64,000 nucleotides of DNA, taken from the NCBI RefSeq assembly GCF_018070325.1, contig NZ_JAGPXY010000023.1, positions 1 to 64,000 of the forward strand, written 5' to 3'. The position numbers were made by a program, and so were the translations under genes. Shown here piece after piece: positions 51,062-59,875 of the stretch (within the stretch, counting starts at the first letter, position 1; each line of letters starts with the position of its first letter). The stretch is from Micromonospora sp. H61. Its GTDB lineage: Bacteria > Actinomycetota > Actinomycetes > Mycobacteriales > Micromonosporaceae. A model generated the notes under the pieces. It was not told the origin of the DNA. It ran no database searches and saw only the letters and a program-made list of their open reading frames with translations.

Positions 51062-51436
51062 CTACCCAGACGCACTAGTCATGATGTCCGCGAGGCTCTC
51101 GTTGCCTTCGAGCCGGCGGGCGATCTCCCTCACGCCGAGCTCGGCTAGTTTCTCCGCCGTGGCGAATGGGCGGTGCGTTTCGCCGATGCCAAGGATGTCG
51201 ATGAGGTCGCGGATGCTGCTTCCACTCTCTAATGTGCCGAGCGCGTTGAACTTGGTGTTGTAGCCGCCTGGCGGGGCATCTGCCGGATCAAGGCCAGCCG
51301 CCATGGCGTACGAGATTGCGAATCGGTACGCGTCCGTCTGATTCGCGAACCGCCGGTCTGCGACCAGTACCTGGATGGCCTCGTCGCCTTTGGCGGTCAG
51401 ACCAATCTGCTGCTTATCTTCCTGATCCTTTCCCAC
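51062..51436 (-). CDS. Small protein of the DndD-like operon
   Basis: 124 residues from GTG 51436, two bases after the DndD-like stop. A compact N-terminal helical part (IGLTAKGDEAIQVLVADRRF, then NQTDAYRFAISYAMAAGL) resembles small DndE-like or ribbon-helix-helix proteins in plan; a C-terminal part (EKLAELGVREIARRLEGNE) is helical. No catalytic residues. Last gene of the four-gene leftward operon, so probably a structural or regulatory partner of the ATPase. The family could not be assigned. Confidence 0.65.
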   Translation of the reverse strand: MGKDQEDKQQIGLTAKGDEAIQVLVADRRFANQTDAYRFAISYAMAAGLDPADAPPGGYNTKFNALGTLESGSSIRDLIDILGIGETHRPFATAEKLAELGVREIARRLEGNESLADIMTSASG

Positions 51437-51438
51437 GG

Positions 51439-53412
51439 CTACTGAGTCCTCTCGATCGTGGCCATTTCGGGATCATCGCTCGGCCGGTAGATCCTATACT
51501 CGTGCCCGATCCGGTTGCCCATAATGTCCCGAGCCTGCCCCTCTGTGAGCTCGCCTGACTGCACGAGCAAGATCGCCTGGTTGCCCAGCTCTGGCACCCA
51601 GGTCTTTAAAACGTTGGCACGGTGCTCTAGGTCAAGACGCGCCAGCGGGCTGTCCAGAACCACGGGGCCGCCCCGTACGGCGGCTCGCTTGAGCGCACCA
51701 ATCAACGAGAGGGCGACGAGCTGCTTACCGCCCTCACTGGTCTTCATGGCCTCACCCCACTGACCGACAAGGTCAACCCTGTAGTCGCGGCTGATACGGA
51801 GCCCCTGGTAGGCCTGTGGATCGCGGACAAGCGTCACGAACATCTCGCTGGCAGCCTTCTCCACCTCAGCCCGCGTCCGCTCCTGGTAGCGCTCAATCGT
51901 CCGCGTCAGCAGCGTGCGCACGTACTCGAAGAAGAACGCCTCGGCTGCAACCTCTGGCTGGGCGCCGCCCCCAAGGCGCCGCAAAATGCCGGCGAGCTTG
52001 TCCTGCTGCTTGTTGATCTCGTCCTGTTTTGGCTTTTGGTTCCTGAGGATCTGCCCATATCGCTCGATCGCTACTTCGAGCCGATCCTGCTCTTCACCAA
52101 GTTGACGGACCGTGGCCGCATCGTTGTCCTTCAGGCGATCCTTCAGACCGTTGAGCCTGCGGTTGCGTTCGAACTGGGTAGCGACAACCTTGTTGAGCTG
52201 CTCCTGCTTCTGCTGGTACGTCTTGGCAGTCGTCGTATCGATCAGCTCCCGGATCCGCCGCTCAAGGCGGAGATCTGGCCCGTCGCCTGCCGATTCCTTC
52301 AACCGCTTCAGCTCGGCTTCGGCCTCCGCCAAATCCATCTGGGTCGACTCGTCCGGCGGCGGCAGTTCCTGCTGACAAGCCGGACAGATTCCACCCTGGA
52401 TCTGCTTTCGCAGCACGTCGACGCGATCACGCGCGACCTGGATTGCCTTCTGCTGCTGCTGGGCCGCGTCGTTCTTCGCCACGACTTGCTGCAAGGCCCC
52501 GTTGAGCTTGCCGGCGGCAGGTGCGAGCCAGCCGGTTGTGAGCAACCGTCGCATGTCCTCCCGGAGCTGCTCCTCTTCCTGCTTTCCGCCCGCGATCAGG
52601 ACCTCCAACCCCTCCATCTCACGAGCGTCGGCCTTCAGCTCTTCAACTCCCGCGATGCGCTCCTTGACGTCTTCCAGAGCTGACTTGGCCTTGCTGAGCG
52701 AGTCCTCGATCTCTTTTCGGTCCTTGTCCAAACTCTCCTGCTTGGACTTCAACTCGCGGATTTGCTTGCGCGCATTCTCGACGTCTTTCTTGTTCTTAAG
52801 CGCCTTAGCCTGCCTTTGAAGTGCGTGCTCGGTCAAAGTCGCAACGTCCCGCTCGGCCAGTTGCAACGCCGGGATCCCGAGTACGTTATCGATGCTCTCT
52901 CGGAGGAGGTCTCGCTCACGGTCCGTGTTCAGTCGGTCGTAGAAGTCCTTGAGCAGCTCACCATCGAACAGAAAGAACTCGGAGATTTGCGGGTGCAGCA
53001 GACGGCCGATCTCCGCGTCGATTGAAGCCTGCTGAATCACCGTTGAGTCCACACGAAGATCGGCGGATAGCTTTGGCGGTCCGCCTTCGAACCTCGCCAT
53101 GCGCACGAGCCGGTACCTGTGTCCATTTGCTGTGAACTGCATGCACACCTGCATGTCAGTCTCGCCGTCTCTCGACGCCGGGCGGTTCATGTACTCGGAC
53201 AGATGCCGAGCGGCTTGGGCGGGCGTACTCCCCGATTCAGGGCTCCCGTACAAACACCACCGCAGCGCCCGGAACAGGCTGGTCTTGCCAAGTGTGTTCT
53301 CGCCGTGAATCACGACGATGGGGGCGCTGGAATCAGTCCCTAGGTTAAGCGTGTCAATCTCACGGTATGGACCGAAATTCTTGAGGCTGACGCTCTCGAA
53401 TCGCAGGCTCAT
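51439..53412 (-). CDS. DndD/Rad50-like SMC-type ATPase
   Basis: 657 residues from ATG 53412, overlapping the upstream stop (ATGA). N-terminal ABC half: SLKNFGPYREIDTLNLG, Walker A HGENTLGKTSLFRAL near residue 35, and LSADLRVDST. Long coiled-coil arms run to a zinc-hook CPACQQ near 341. The C-terminal half has the signature-like SEGGKQLVALSLI and Walker B/D-loop VVLDSPLARLD near 583. The whole resembles DndD of DNA sulphur modification and RecN/Rad50-type enzymes. It should bind and clamp DNA using ATP. No DndC partner is present. Confidence 0.86.
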   Translation of the reverse strand: MSLRFESVSLKNFGPYREIDTLNLGTDSSAPIVVIHGENTLGKTSLFRALRWCLYGSPESGSTPAQAARHLSEYMNRPASRDGETDMQVCMQFTANGHRYRLVRMARFEGGPPKLSADLRVDSTVIQQASIDAEIGRLLHPQISEFFLFDGELLKDFYDRLNTDRERDLLRESIDNVLGIPALQLAERDVATLTEHALQRQAKALKNKKDVENARKQIRELKSKQESLDKDRKEIEDSLSKAKSALEDVKERIAGVEELKADAREMEGLEVLIAGGKQEEEQLREDMRRLLTTGWLAPAAGKLNGALQQVVAKNDAAQQQQKAIQVARDRVDVLRKQIQGGICPACQQELPPPDESTQMDLAEAEAELKRLKESAGDGPDLRLERRIRELIDTTTAKTYQQKQEQLNKVVATQFERNRRLNGLKDRLKDNDAATVRQLGEEQDRLEVAIERYGQILRNQKPKQDEINKQQDKLAGILRRLGGGAQPEVAAEAFFFEYVRTLLTRTIERYQERTRAEVEKAASEMFVTLVRDPQAYQGLRISRDYRVDLVGQWGEAMKTSEGGKQLVALSLIGALKRAAVRGGPVVLDSPLARLDLEHRANVLKTWVPELGNQAILLVQSGELTEGQARDIMGNRIGHEYRIYRPSDDPEMATIERTQ

Positions 53413-53672
53413 TCGGACAACTCCACCCGGTCGAGGATTCGCTGGCTGACGTGCTCCTGGAGCGCTCTGAGGTCGCGCTTGAACTTGGTCCGGTCATCGT
53501 CGAACTGGTGGCGCCAGGCAAGAGCAATCAGCTGCTGGTAGTCCTCCGGCTCGAACGCGCCAGCCGCCGCGCCGAACTGCTTGACTACGTCGGGATCGGC
53601 GGCGACCTCGTTAAGGGCCGCCAAGGCGCCTTCCCGGCCATGGCCGGCCTCGTCGTTCTCGGGTTGGGACAT
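53409..53672 (-). CDS. Small helical protein between PLD-helicase and DndD-like ATPase
   Basis: 87 residues from ATG 53672, two bases after the helicase stop and overlapping the ATPase start. Acidic and helical (GALAALNEVAADPDVVKQFG and HQFDDDRTKFKRDLRALQEH). No motif is recognised. Tight packing within the operon implies a subunit or adaptor that must be made in proportion to its neighbours. Confidence 0.62.
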   Translation of the reverse strand: MSQPENDEAGHGREGALAALNEVAADPDVVKQFGAAAGAFEPEDYQQLIALAWRHQFDDDRTKFKRDLRALQEHVSQRILDRVELSE

Positions 53673-53674
53673 GT

Positions 53675-55726
53675 TCAGTCGCTTTCTTCTTCGTAGTCGA
53701 TCCAGTCAGGCAACGTGACCGGGTCTTGGCTGAGGGAAACGATCACCTTGAGCCGCTCTCTGGCTGCGGTATTTCGTGCCAACCGAACGAACTCCAGGGC
53801 CCGCATGGCTTCACTCTTGGTGAGTGCTCCGCCAATCGGATCGACAAGCATGAGGTCGTGAACCTCAGCGCTGACCTTATTCGTACCAGGGGCCTGACGG
53901 AGGACGCGCCCGCGACGCTGGATGTACTCGCGTTCCACCGTCGAGCTAGCGAGGATGAGCGCGTGGTCGGTAACCGGGATGTCGATGCCTTCATCGAGGC
54001 AGCGGATTGCAATGACGATGCCGCCGTACTCGCCAAGGCTGCGGATGACTGCGTCGCGGTCGCTTGTCATCTCGGAGTAGAACTCAAGTACAGGGAGCCC
54101 GGCGGCGAGACACTCCTTGGTGAGCGCCTTTAGCTGCTTCACGTCATCGCAGTAGACAAGCCAGCGATCGCCGGCCTGGTACTCCCGCTGTAGGATGTCG
54201 GCTGCCATTGGCACCTTGCCGCGAGCCTGCTTTAGGACGCGCGCGCGTCGGATCAGGAGCATCTGGAGCGGGCTGTTGGCGTCGTTGACCGAGACGCCTT
54301 GGCTGACCATCTGTCCGATCCGCTTAGTGAGGTGCTCGTACTGCTCAATCTCGTCGTCGTCTAGCCGCAGTTCGTGGAGGCGGTAGTCGTACGGGACGAG
54401 CAGGCCGAGCATCAGCGCTTCGGCCAGGCCGATCACTGGCATCAACACAGGTCCGAAGAAGTCCATCAGCCGGTTCGTGCCGTCCTCATCGAACTGCCTG
54501 CGGAAGGTGGCGCTCAGGCCGAGGGTGGCGCCGCACTTGGTTTGCTCTAGCGCATTCAGCATGCGTTGGCTGCCTGCCCGGTGCATTTCATCAGCGACGA
54601 TCAGCAAGTGATCGCCGCTCTTGAGCCGGCGGTGGAAATCGTTACTGGCGAAGGTGTGATTAGTCGCCACCACGATCCGGCGATGGTGAGCCGAATTGCC
54701 TGGCGCGCTGAAGACGGGCAGCAACTGCTGCCAGGCGGCCTTGTCGCTGCCTGCGCCTGCGGGCAGGATCTGCGCGTCTGGAAGCTCAAGCTCGACTTCA
54801 CGTACCCACTGGGCGTGCAGGTCGCGGCCCGGCGTCAAAATTACCGTGGCGCCGCCACGGCTGGTCCAGCGTTTGACGCCCTCGATGGCGGTTAGCGTCT
54901 TACCGGCACCGGTGGCAAAGTTGACGATGCCATGGTGGCCCTTCGCCTCCCAGTCCTCGAGCACCAATCGCTGGTGGTCCATGAGCGGTCGCCCGGTCGG
55001 CTGAGCCTGGCGGCCCAACCGACGCGACCGGACGGCGTTGATGGCGTGGTCCAGGTCGTCATCGGCGATCGCGACGAGTTGCTCGCGGGTGACTTGGTCC
55101 ATGTGCGCGATGCGTACACCCGGCTCTCGGCCCCGCCACAGCCGCCGGAAGGTGTCGACGTGATCGCGGGTGCGGAGCAGTTCCGGCTCGTTCTTCCAGC
55201 TGCAGAACACCTCGAAGGACTCATGGTTGAGGCCCCACGCCCGCCACGTCTCGTTGGCGCTGCCGACGAAGCTGACGCGCTTGCCCTCCGCGTCCTCGAA
55301 AATGCCCAGCTTGTCATGGAAGATGCCGCTCGGGTTGTCAGTGAAGGCGATGCGCACGTCTACAATGTCATTGGCGATCAGGGTCGCCAGCAGTCGGGTG
55401 GCTGGTACTGCCTCTGGACGCGTCAGCAGCATCTGCAGGTCGGCGCGGACGGTTGACTGGGCGTGGCGGCCGATCTCGTCGGCCTCTTTCATTGCGGCGA
55501 AGTCCTCGGGCGTGAGGGCAGGCGAACAGATCAGCCGCATGCGGCCACCTCGCCGAACGAAGTCGGAGAAGGCCAGGGCAACCACGTGGTACAGCGTGCT
55601 GCTGAAGTACCCCACCGCCCGGTCGTAGAGCAGGGCCTCCTGGAGGCACGGCACGTAGAAATCATCGAGCAACATGTCGCGGCCCGATCGGTACGCAGGG
55701 CCGAGACCCAGGTCCCGCAGCGTCAA
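53675..55726 (-). CDS. PLD-nuclease domain fused to SF2 helicase
   Basis: 683 residues from TTG 55726, preceded by GGGGAGGGG. Residues 1-200 are a phospholipase-D-type domain with the HxK motif in IFHDKLGIF near 137 and the trailing VGSANET near 156, so a single-HKD nuclease is likely. Residues 240-660 are an SF2 helicase: FATGAGKTLTA (Walker A near 270), IVADEMHRAG (DEAD-type box near 377), LGLSATFRR (motif III) and QRRGRVLRQAPG (motif VI near 603). It could track along DNA and cut it. First gene of the leftward four-gene operon. Such PLD-helicases are common in defence islands. Confidence 0.88.
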   Translation of the reverse strand: MTLRDLGLGPAYRSGRDMLLDDFYVPCLQEALLYDRAVGYFSSTLYHVVALAFSDFVRRGGRMRLICSPALTPEDFAAMKEADEIGRHAQSTVRADLQMLLTRPEAVPATRLLATLIANDIVDVRIAFTDNPSGIFHDKLGIFEDAEGKRVSFVGSANETWRAWGLNHESFEVFCSWKNEPELLRTRDHVDTFRRLWRGREPGVRIAHMDQVTREQLVAIADDDLDHAINAVRSRRLGRQAQPTGRPLMDHQRLVLEDWEAKGHHGIVNFATGAGKTLTAIEGVKRWTSRGGATVILTPGRDLHAQWVREVELELPDAQILPAGAGSDKAAWQQLLPVFSAPGNSAHHRRIVVATNHTFASNDFHRRLKSGDHLLIVADEMHRAGSQRMLNALEQTKCGATLGLSATFRRQFDEDGTNRLMDFFGPVLMPVIGLAEALMLGLLVPYDYRLHELRLDDDEIEQYEHLTKRIGQMVSQGVSVNDANSPLQMLLIRRARVLKQARGKVPMAADILQREYQAGDRWLVYCDDVKQLKALTKECLAAGLPVLEFYSEMTSDRDAVIRSLGEYGGIVIAIRCLDEGIDIPVTDHALILASSTVEREYIQRRGRVLRQAPGTNKVSAEVHDLMLVDPIGGALTKSEAMRALEFVRLARNTAARERLKVIVSLSQDPVTLPDWIDYEEESD

Positions 55727-56048
55727 CGCTGCCCCTCCCCTTCGAGGCGTCGCACGTAGGCTATGTCACCGATGCCTCGGGCTGGCGAATCAAGAAATGA
55801 TCACAGTCTTCTACGCCGGGCGCAACGTGAGCCATGTCCATCAGCCCTAGGTCTTGTCAGACGTACGGTCTACATTCCACGTGCCTTCGGCAAGATCGAT
55901 CTGTCTTGCCGCGACTGGACCCTCCTGGCAGCCCGGGTCGAGGCATCTGCTGTGGCAGAGTGGAGCCGTGAGGGACAACGGGACGGAAGGTTGAGACCAC
56001 CCGCCCCAGGAGCGCCGCGGCGAGTGTCGCAGCGCTCCTGGGGTCATC
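55727..56048. other. Intergenic region with terminator and operon promoter
   Basis: 322 bases without coding. It contains the terminator at 56004-56043 and must hold the promoter for the PLD-helicase operon. An inverted repeat suitable as an operator was not found. Confidence 0.5.
56004..56043 (-). terminator. Terminator of the GHKL ATPase gene
   Basis: CCCCAGGAGCG and CGCTCCTGGGG form a perfect 11-bp stem with an 18-base loop, starting five bases beyond the stop codon. Confidence 0.75.
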
Positions 56049-57893
56049 TCATGCGGCAGCAGCGGTGGCGCCGACGCTCTCGTCCGGCTGCTCCTCCTCG
56101 CGGATGGTCGAGTCGCCGGCGCCCTCCTCGGAGAGATAGGTGTCGAGGATGTCGAGTGCGGTCTCCAACCGAGTCGACCACTCGGAGCGCTCCGAGACGT
56201 AGAACCGCGCACGGTCGTCGACGCTCTCCACCTCGCACGACCCGATGACGAACAGCATCACCTCGATCGCGGCCCGCAGTCGAGGCGTGGCGTCTTGGCC
56301 TTTGTAGACGCGGGTGTAGAAGCGATGCGAGGTGTTGAGCCAAACCACACGCGCTCCGCCGAGCTGCTCGACTCGGTAGAACGGAGCACCCGGGCTGGAC
56401 TCCTCCTTCACAACGTACGGCCGCTCGATCGTCTCAGCCTGAAGCTCCTTCACGACCTCGATTTTCGGGCGGCCGGTCCTTTCGGCCACCTTCTCGGCCT
56501 GACGTTCAAGGTTCTCCTTGCCGCGCTGCTCCAGTCGTTCCCGGTCGGAAGGCGGCGTCTTGGAGAACTTCTCCGCCTCCGCCATGGTCTTCTCAGATGG
56601 CGTCGGCGCCTTGGAAGAGCCGCTGCCGCGCAGCTTCGCTTTCTCTTTGTCGTACTTAGTACGCATCTGCTGCACAGCCTCGATGAGGCCGTGCTCCTTG
56701 AGCTTGTCCCACATGCGGTCCGAGATGACCACGGACTGCTTGCTGGTGGTGATTGAGAACTCTTCGTCGAGCGACGGCGGGAAGTCCAGCTCGACGCCCA
56801 CGTAGCGATCGTCGTTGTTGAAGTAGAGGACGCCGCGCTTAGACCCCACTACATCGATCTGGCGGTGGTTGCGCATCACGATGATCCCGTTGTTATCCGC
56901 ACGGATCCGGAAGCGTTGGTTGTTCTTGCCGCGCTCCTTGCTCTTGTCCACCTGGCCGAATCGGGGCGGCATGTACGAATAGCGCAGAACGACAGGGCAC
57001 TCCACGCCCTCGGAATTCGTGACCGTGAAGCGGGCCTCCGGCAGCGCCTCAGCGCGCTGGAAGTCCTCGTCGTAATAGAGCGCACCGGGCGTGAGGAACA
57101 GCGGGTCGATGGGCTTGATCTGGGTGCCGTCGACGAAGATATCGAGGTTACGCAGGTAGTCGCGGTACGTGACGGCGAAGTGGGGCACCAGATTCTGCTT
57201 CAGGCCCAGAGCGGTCGTCCAAGTGAGCCGGTCGAGCTTCTCCATGAGCACGATCGTGCCGCTGGACGGCTCGAACTTGAGATCCTTGAGCCGGACGGCG
57301 AGCGCCGGGGGAAGCGGCGTCACCTTGCCCTCCGGGATGACAATGCGGTGACCGTCGTTGTACTTGCCCTCGCTCATTTCGTCGAGGTCGAGGGTGACGC
57401 TCGAATACTCCGATGCCGTTCCGGTCTTTGAGAAGACGGTGAAGCGGCGGCCCTGGCTGACCGCTGAGCTAGGCAGACCGTAGCCGTAGCGGCCGAAGCC
57501 GTTGCGGTCGTTCTCGCGGTGCGTGCCACCCCAGGCCATGGCCAGGCGGATCATGTCCGCCTCCATTCCGTGACCGTCGTCGGCGACGGCAATCCACGTT
57601 GGCTTCTTCCCTGCCGTGTCCCACAGGACGTGGATGCTGTGGGCTCCCGCCTGGTCGGCGTTGTCGATCTGCTCGTCCAGGGCGGTACCCGAGTGCTTGT
57701 ATCCCAGGTCCCGGATGCCGCGGATGAAGGCCGCCGTGTGGGCGATGCCGAAGTCGTGTCCGTGTCGTTTGAGGCTCTCGACGAAGTTGCGCTGCGCGAG
57801 GAGATCGGGGTCGGCGGAGAGGCTGCTCGATGTCATGACGGGCTCCAGGAAGTCGATGTCGAACTGGGTCTGTCGGTAACGGTGGGCGCTCAC
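56049..57893 (-). CDS. GHKL (Hsp90/MutL/Morc-type) ATPase
   Basis: 614 residues from GTG 57893, overlapping the sigma-like gene's stop (GTGA). The Bergerat ATP site is clear: ALDEQIDNADQAGA near residue 70 (N box), IAVADDGHGMEADMI near 101 (G1), and NGFGRYGYGLPSSA near 130 (G2 lid). The middle contains FRIRADNNGIIVMRNHRQID; the last 200 residues are charged and partly coiled coil (EKFSKTPPSDRERLEQRGKE), ending acidic. It is not a histidine kinase, as no receiver or H box exists. Morc/MutL-like ATPases of this type occur in defence islands, where they may sense or clamp DNA. Confidence 0.86.
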   Translation of the reverse strand: MSAHRYRQTQFDIDFLEPVMTSSSLSADPDLLAQRNFVESLKRHGHDFGIAHTAAFIRGIRDLGYKHSGTALDEQIDNADQAGAHSIHVLWDTAGKKPTWIAVADDGHGMEADMIRLAMAWGGTHRENDRNGFGRYGYGLPSSAVSQGRRFTVFSKTGTASEYSSVTLDLDEMSEGKYNDGHRIVIPEGKVTPLPPALAVRLKDLKFEPSSGTIVLMEKLDRLTWTTALGLKQNLVPHFAVTYRDYLRNLDIFVDGTQIKPIDPLFLTPGALYYDEDFQRAEALPEARFTVTNSEGVECPVVLRYSYMPPRFGQVDKSKERGKNNQRFRIRADNNGIIVMRNHRQIDVVGSKRGVLYFNNDDRYVGVELDFPPSLDEEFSITTSKQSVVISDRMWDKLKEHGLIEAVQQMRTKYDKEKAKLRGSGSSKAPTPSEKTMAEAEKFSKTPPSDRERLEQRGKENLERQAEKVAERTGRPKIEVVKELQAETIERPYVVKEESSPGAPFYRVEQLGGARVVWLNTSHRFYTRVYKGQDATPRLRAAIEVMLFVIGSCEVESVDDRARFYVSERSEWSTRLETALDILDTYLSEEGAGDSTIREEEQPDESVGATAAAA

Positions 57894-58498
57894 GCTGCTA
57901 CCGCCGTCAGGTGCGTGGCGGAGGTGGCGGTGGCAGCCCCGGTGAGGCGGCCCTCGGCCAGCGCCTTGTCGTGGCGCCGCTGGGCCGACTGGGGCCGCAC
58001 CCCGATCTCACGGGCGATCTGCGCAACGGGGACGTCCTGCCAGTACCGGCGGAAGATGATGTACCGGGTCGTGGGGTCGAGGCCACGGACGAACCGCCGG
58101 ACGGACTGTGCCGTCAAGGGGTCGATCTCGGGCTCGGGCGCCGCCGGAGCGTCGTAGGGGGTCAGGTCCTCGACCGGGATGTCGAAGCCGAGACCCTTGT
58201 TCTTACGCACGTCGCGGTCGGTGCGGACGACGTGCCGCGCGGCCCCCACAAGGTAAGGCCACATGTATCCGTGGAACGGCACACCGCTGGCGGCCGAGTA
58301 CGAGCCGGCCCGGCGGCAGAACTCCTCGCGGACGGCCTGCTCCACGTCCTCGAGGTCCTGGGCCTTGGGCTTCGCGGCCAAGGCAGCCCGGCGGATAAGC
58401 GTCTCGTCCTCCAGCGTCAGCGCGTTCGCGCCGAGCACCGGCAGACTGGTGTTGCTGTGGAGGGAGGGGGGGATGACGGACTTGAGCCCATTGACCAT
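57890..58498 (-). CDS. Sigma-70-like DNA-binding protein
   Basis: 202 residues from ATG 58498 with AGGAGG eight bases upstream. A region-2-like helical part (LEDVEQAVREEFCRRAGSY, then FHGYMWPYLVGAARHVVRTD) and a region-4 helix-turn-helix (IFRRYWQDVPVAQIAREIGV, PQSAQRRHDKAL). It may be a true sigma factor or a sigma-derived regulator dedicated to this island. Translational coupling to the GHKL ATPase suggests the ATPase modulates it or that they act together. Confidence 0.8.
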   Translation of the reverse strand: MVNGLKSVIPPSLHSNTSLPVLGANALTLEDETLIRRAALAAKPKAQDLEDVEQAVREEFCRRAGSYSAASGVPFHGYMWPYLVGAARHVVRTDRDVRKNKGLGFDIPVEDLTPYDAPAAPEPEIDPLTAQSVRRFVRGLDPTTRYIIFRRYWQDVPVAQIAREIGVRPQSAQRRHDKALAEGRLTGAATATSATHLTAVAA

Positions 58499-58990
58499 GA
58501 CGACCTCCTACTCAAGCACCCGGGGGCGCGGGAGGGAGGTCGGCTTCGCCGAGGCGAAGTACGGGCCATCTGAGTCCGCCAACTCTTCGCAGCCTTTTGC
58601 GACCACGTTGTGAGAGGACCTCCAGTGTCTCCGCCTACAGAGTGCCAGGCGGCTCCGCGAAAAACAGCTGCCCGAGCCGGACAGGCCGCAAGCGCGTGCA
58701 CGAGAGCACGCGAAGTAGCATAAAGGCGGCAGCGAGCCCCCTACCTCCCCTCGCGGGTCTCCACACCGTGACCCGCATCGCGGTGTCGTCACCCAGGCCC
58801 CCCGGGCTCACCCCGCACATGATGGGTGACGCGGAGCGAAAGGAGAGGATCTTCGCTCGGCAGCAGTCCATCGACAACCATCGGCCCCGGCCAGACGACA
58901 GTCCCGCCCCTGTGTTGCCTGCCGGGCCGCCACCCTGGGAGGGTCTGTCGTACCTCAGTGGTGAAATGACAGGTGTGTAAGTTAGGAGAG
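58499..58990. promoter_or_regulatory. Divergent regulatory region of the island
   Basis: 492 bases separate the leftward sigma/GHKL operon from the rightward ParB/methyltransferase operon. No coding is credible. It must hold both promoters and probably the site recognised by the sigma-like protein. GTTAGGAGAG just before GTG 58991 is the ribosome site of the ParB gene. Confidence 0.55.
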
Positions 58991-59875
58991 GTGACGGACG
59001 TGGCGACAGACGCCCCCACGGGGCGCGGCGATCTTGAGTCCCGGCGCTCAGTTGAGGCCCGGAGGCCGCGTACGCGACGCGGGGTGAAGCAGCCGCGCAT
59101 CCAGGCGATCCCAGTCGCCAAGATCCGCCCCGAGGATGGTCTGGGACGTAAACGCGACCGAGAAGGTCACCGCGAGTTGCGCCAGTCCATCGAGCAGTTC
59201 GGCGTGCTCACCCCGGTGACCGTCCGGGTCGCACCGGACGGTTCCGGCGATTATCTCCTGATCAAGGGCCAGGGCCGGACGCTGGCTTGCCGCCTCCTGG
59301 GCATCGAGAAAATCCCAGCGATAGTGGTGGACGCCGAGTTCGGCGAGTACGAAAAGGTCCAGCAGTTTCTCGTCGAGAACGTGGCCCGGCTGCGGATGCG
59401 TCCCATCGACCGGGCAGTGCTCATCGCCCGGGCCCGTCAGGATGGTGAGGAAACGGCCAGCGTGGCCAAGCGCTTCGGCGTCACCCCCGCGACGGTCCGG
59501 AGGCTGGAGAGCCAGCTCGAGGGCGCCAGCAACCGTGAGGTGGCCGCCCTACAGGATGGCAACCTCAACTTGGCACTGCACGCGGTGATCGCGAGGTACA
59601 TGGGTCCCGACGAGCGGTCGGACGCCGTTAGTGCCATCGCTGGATTCAAGCTGAAGACGAGGGAGCTCGAAGTGCTGTTCGAGGCGCTCGGCTGGAAGGA
59701 CCTGGTACATCTGGGGCCGGAGCACAGTTTGGCTCGATTGAAGTTGTTGGCTTGGGCCTGCGCCACGCTGCACCGGCTGCCGGCCGGATCCATCGAAGCT
59801 CGGCTGGGTCAGCTGGGCGCGGAGCTGCCGATTGAATTCGGCGGCCCGGCCCCGCGACGGGCGGTGGCGAGTTGA
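58991..59875 (+). CDS. ParB-like partition/nuclease-domain protein 1
   Basis: 294 residues from GTG 58991 (AGGAG upstream). The ParB N-terminal domain covers about residues 35-125: IQAIPVAKIRPEDGLGRKRD, ELRQSIEQFGVLTPVTVRVA and DYLLIKGQGRTLACRLLG, corresponding to the CTP/DNA-binding ParB motif. A helix-turn-helix follows (ASVAKRFGVTPATVRRLESQ). No partner ParA is present, so a partition role is unlikely. First gene of the operon with a second ParB and a DNA methyltransferase, to which it may supply sequence recognition. Confidence 0.85.
   Translation: MTDVATDAPTGRGDLESRRSVEARRPRTRRGVKQPRIQAIPVAKIRPEDGLGRKRDREGHRELRQSIEQFGVLTPVTVRVAPDGSGDYLLIKGQGRTLACRLLGIEKIPAIVVDAEFGEYEKVQQFLVENVARLRMRPIDRAVLIARARQDGEETASVAKRFGVTPATVRRLESQLEGASNREVAALQDGNLNLALHAVIARYMGPDERSDAVSAIAGFKLKTRELEVLFEALGWKDLVHLGPEHSLARLKLLAWACATLHRLPAGSIEARLGQLGAELPIEFGGPAPRRAVAS

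Noticed and set aside
51062..55726. Canonical Dnd phosphorothioation locus
   Set aside because: Only a DndD-like protein is recognisable. DndC and a cysteine desulfurase are absent, and no clear DndB is present apart from the ParB-like proteins.
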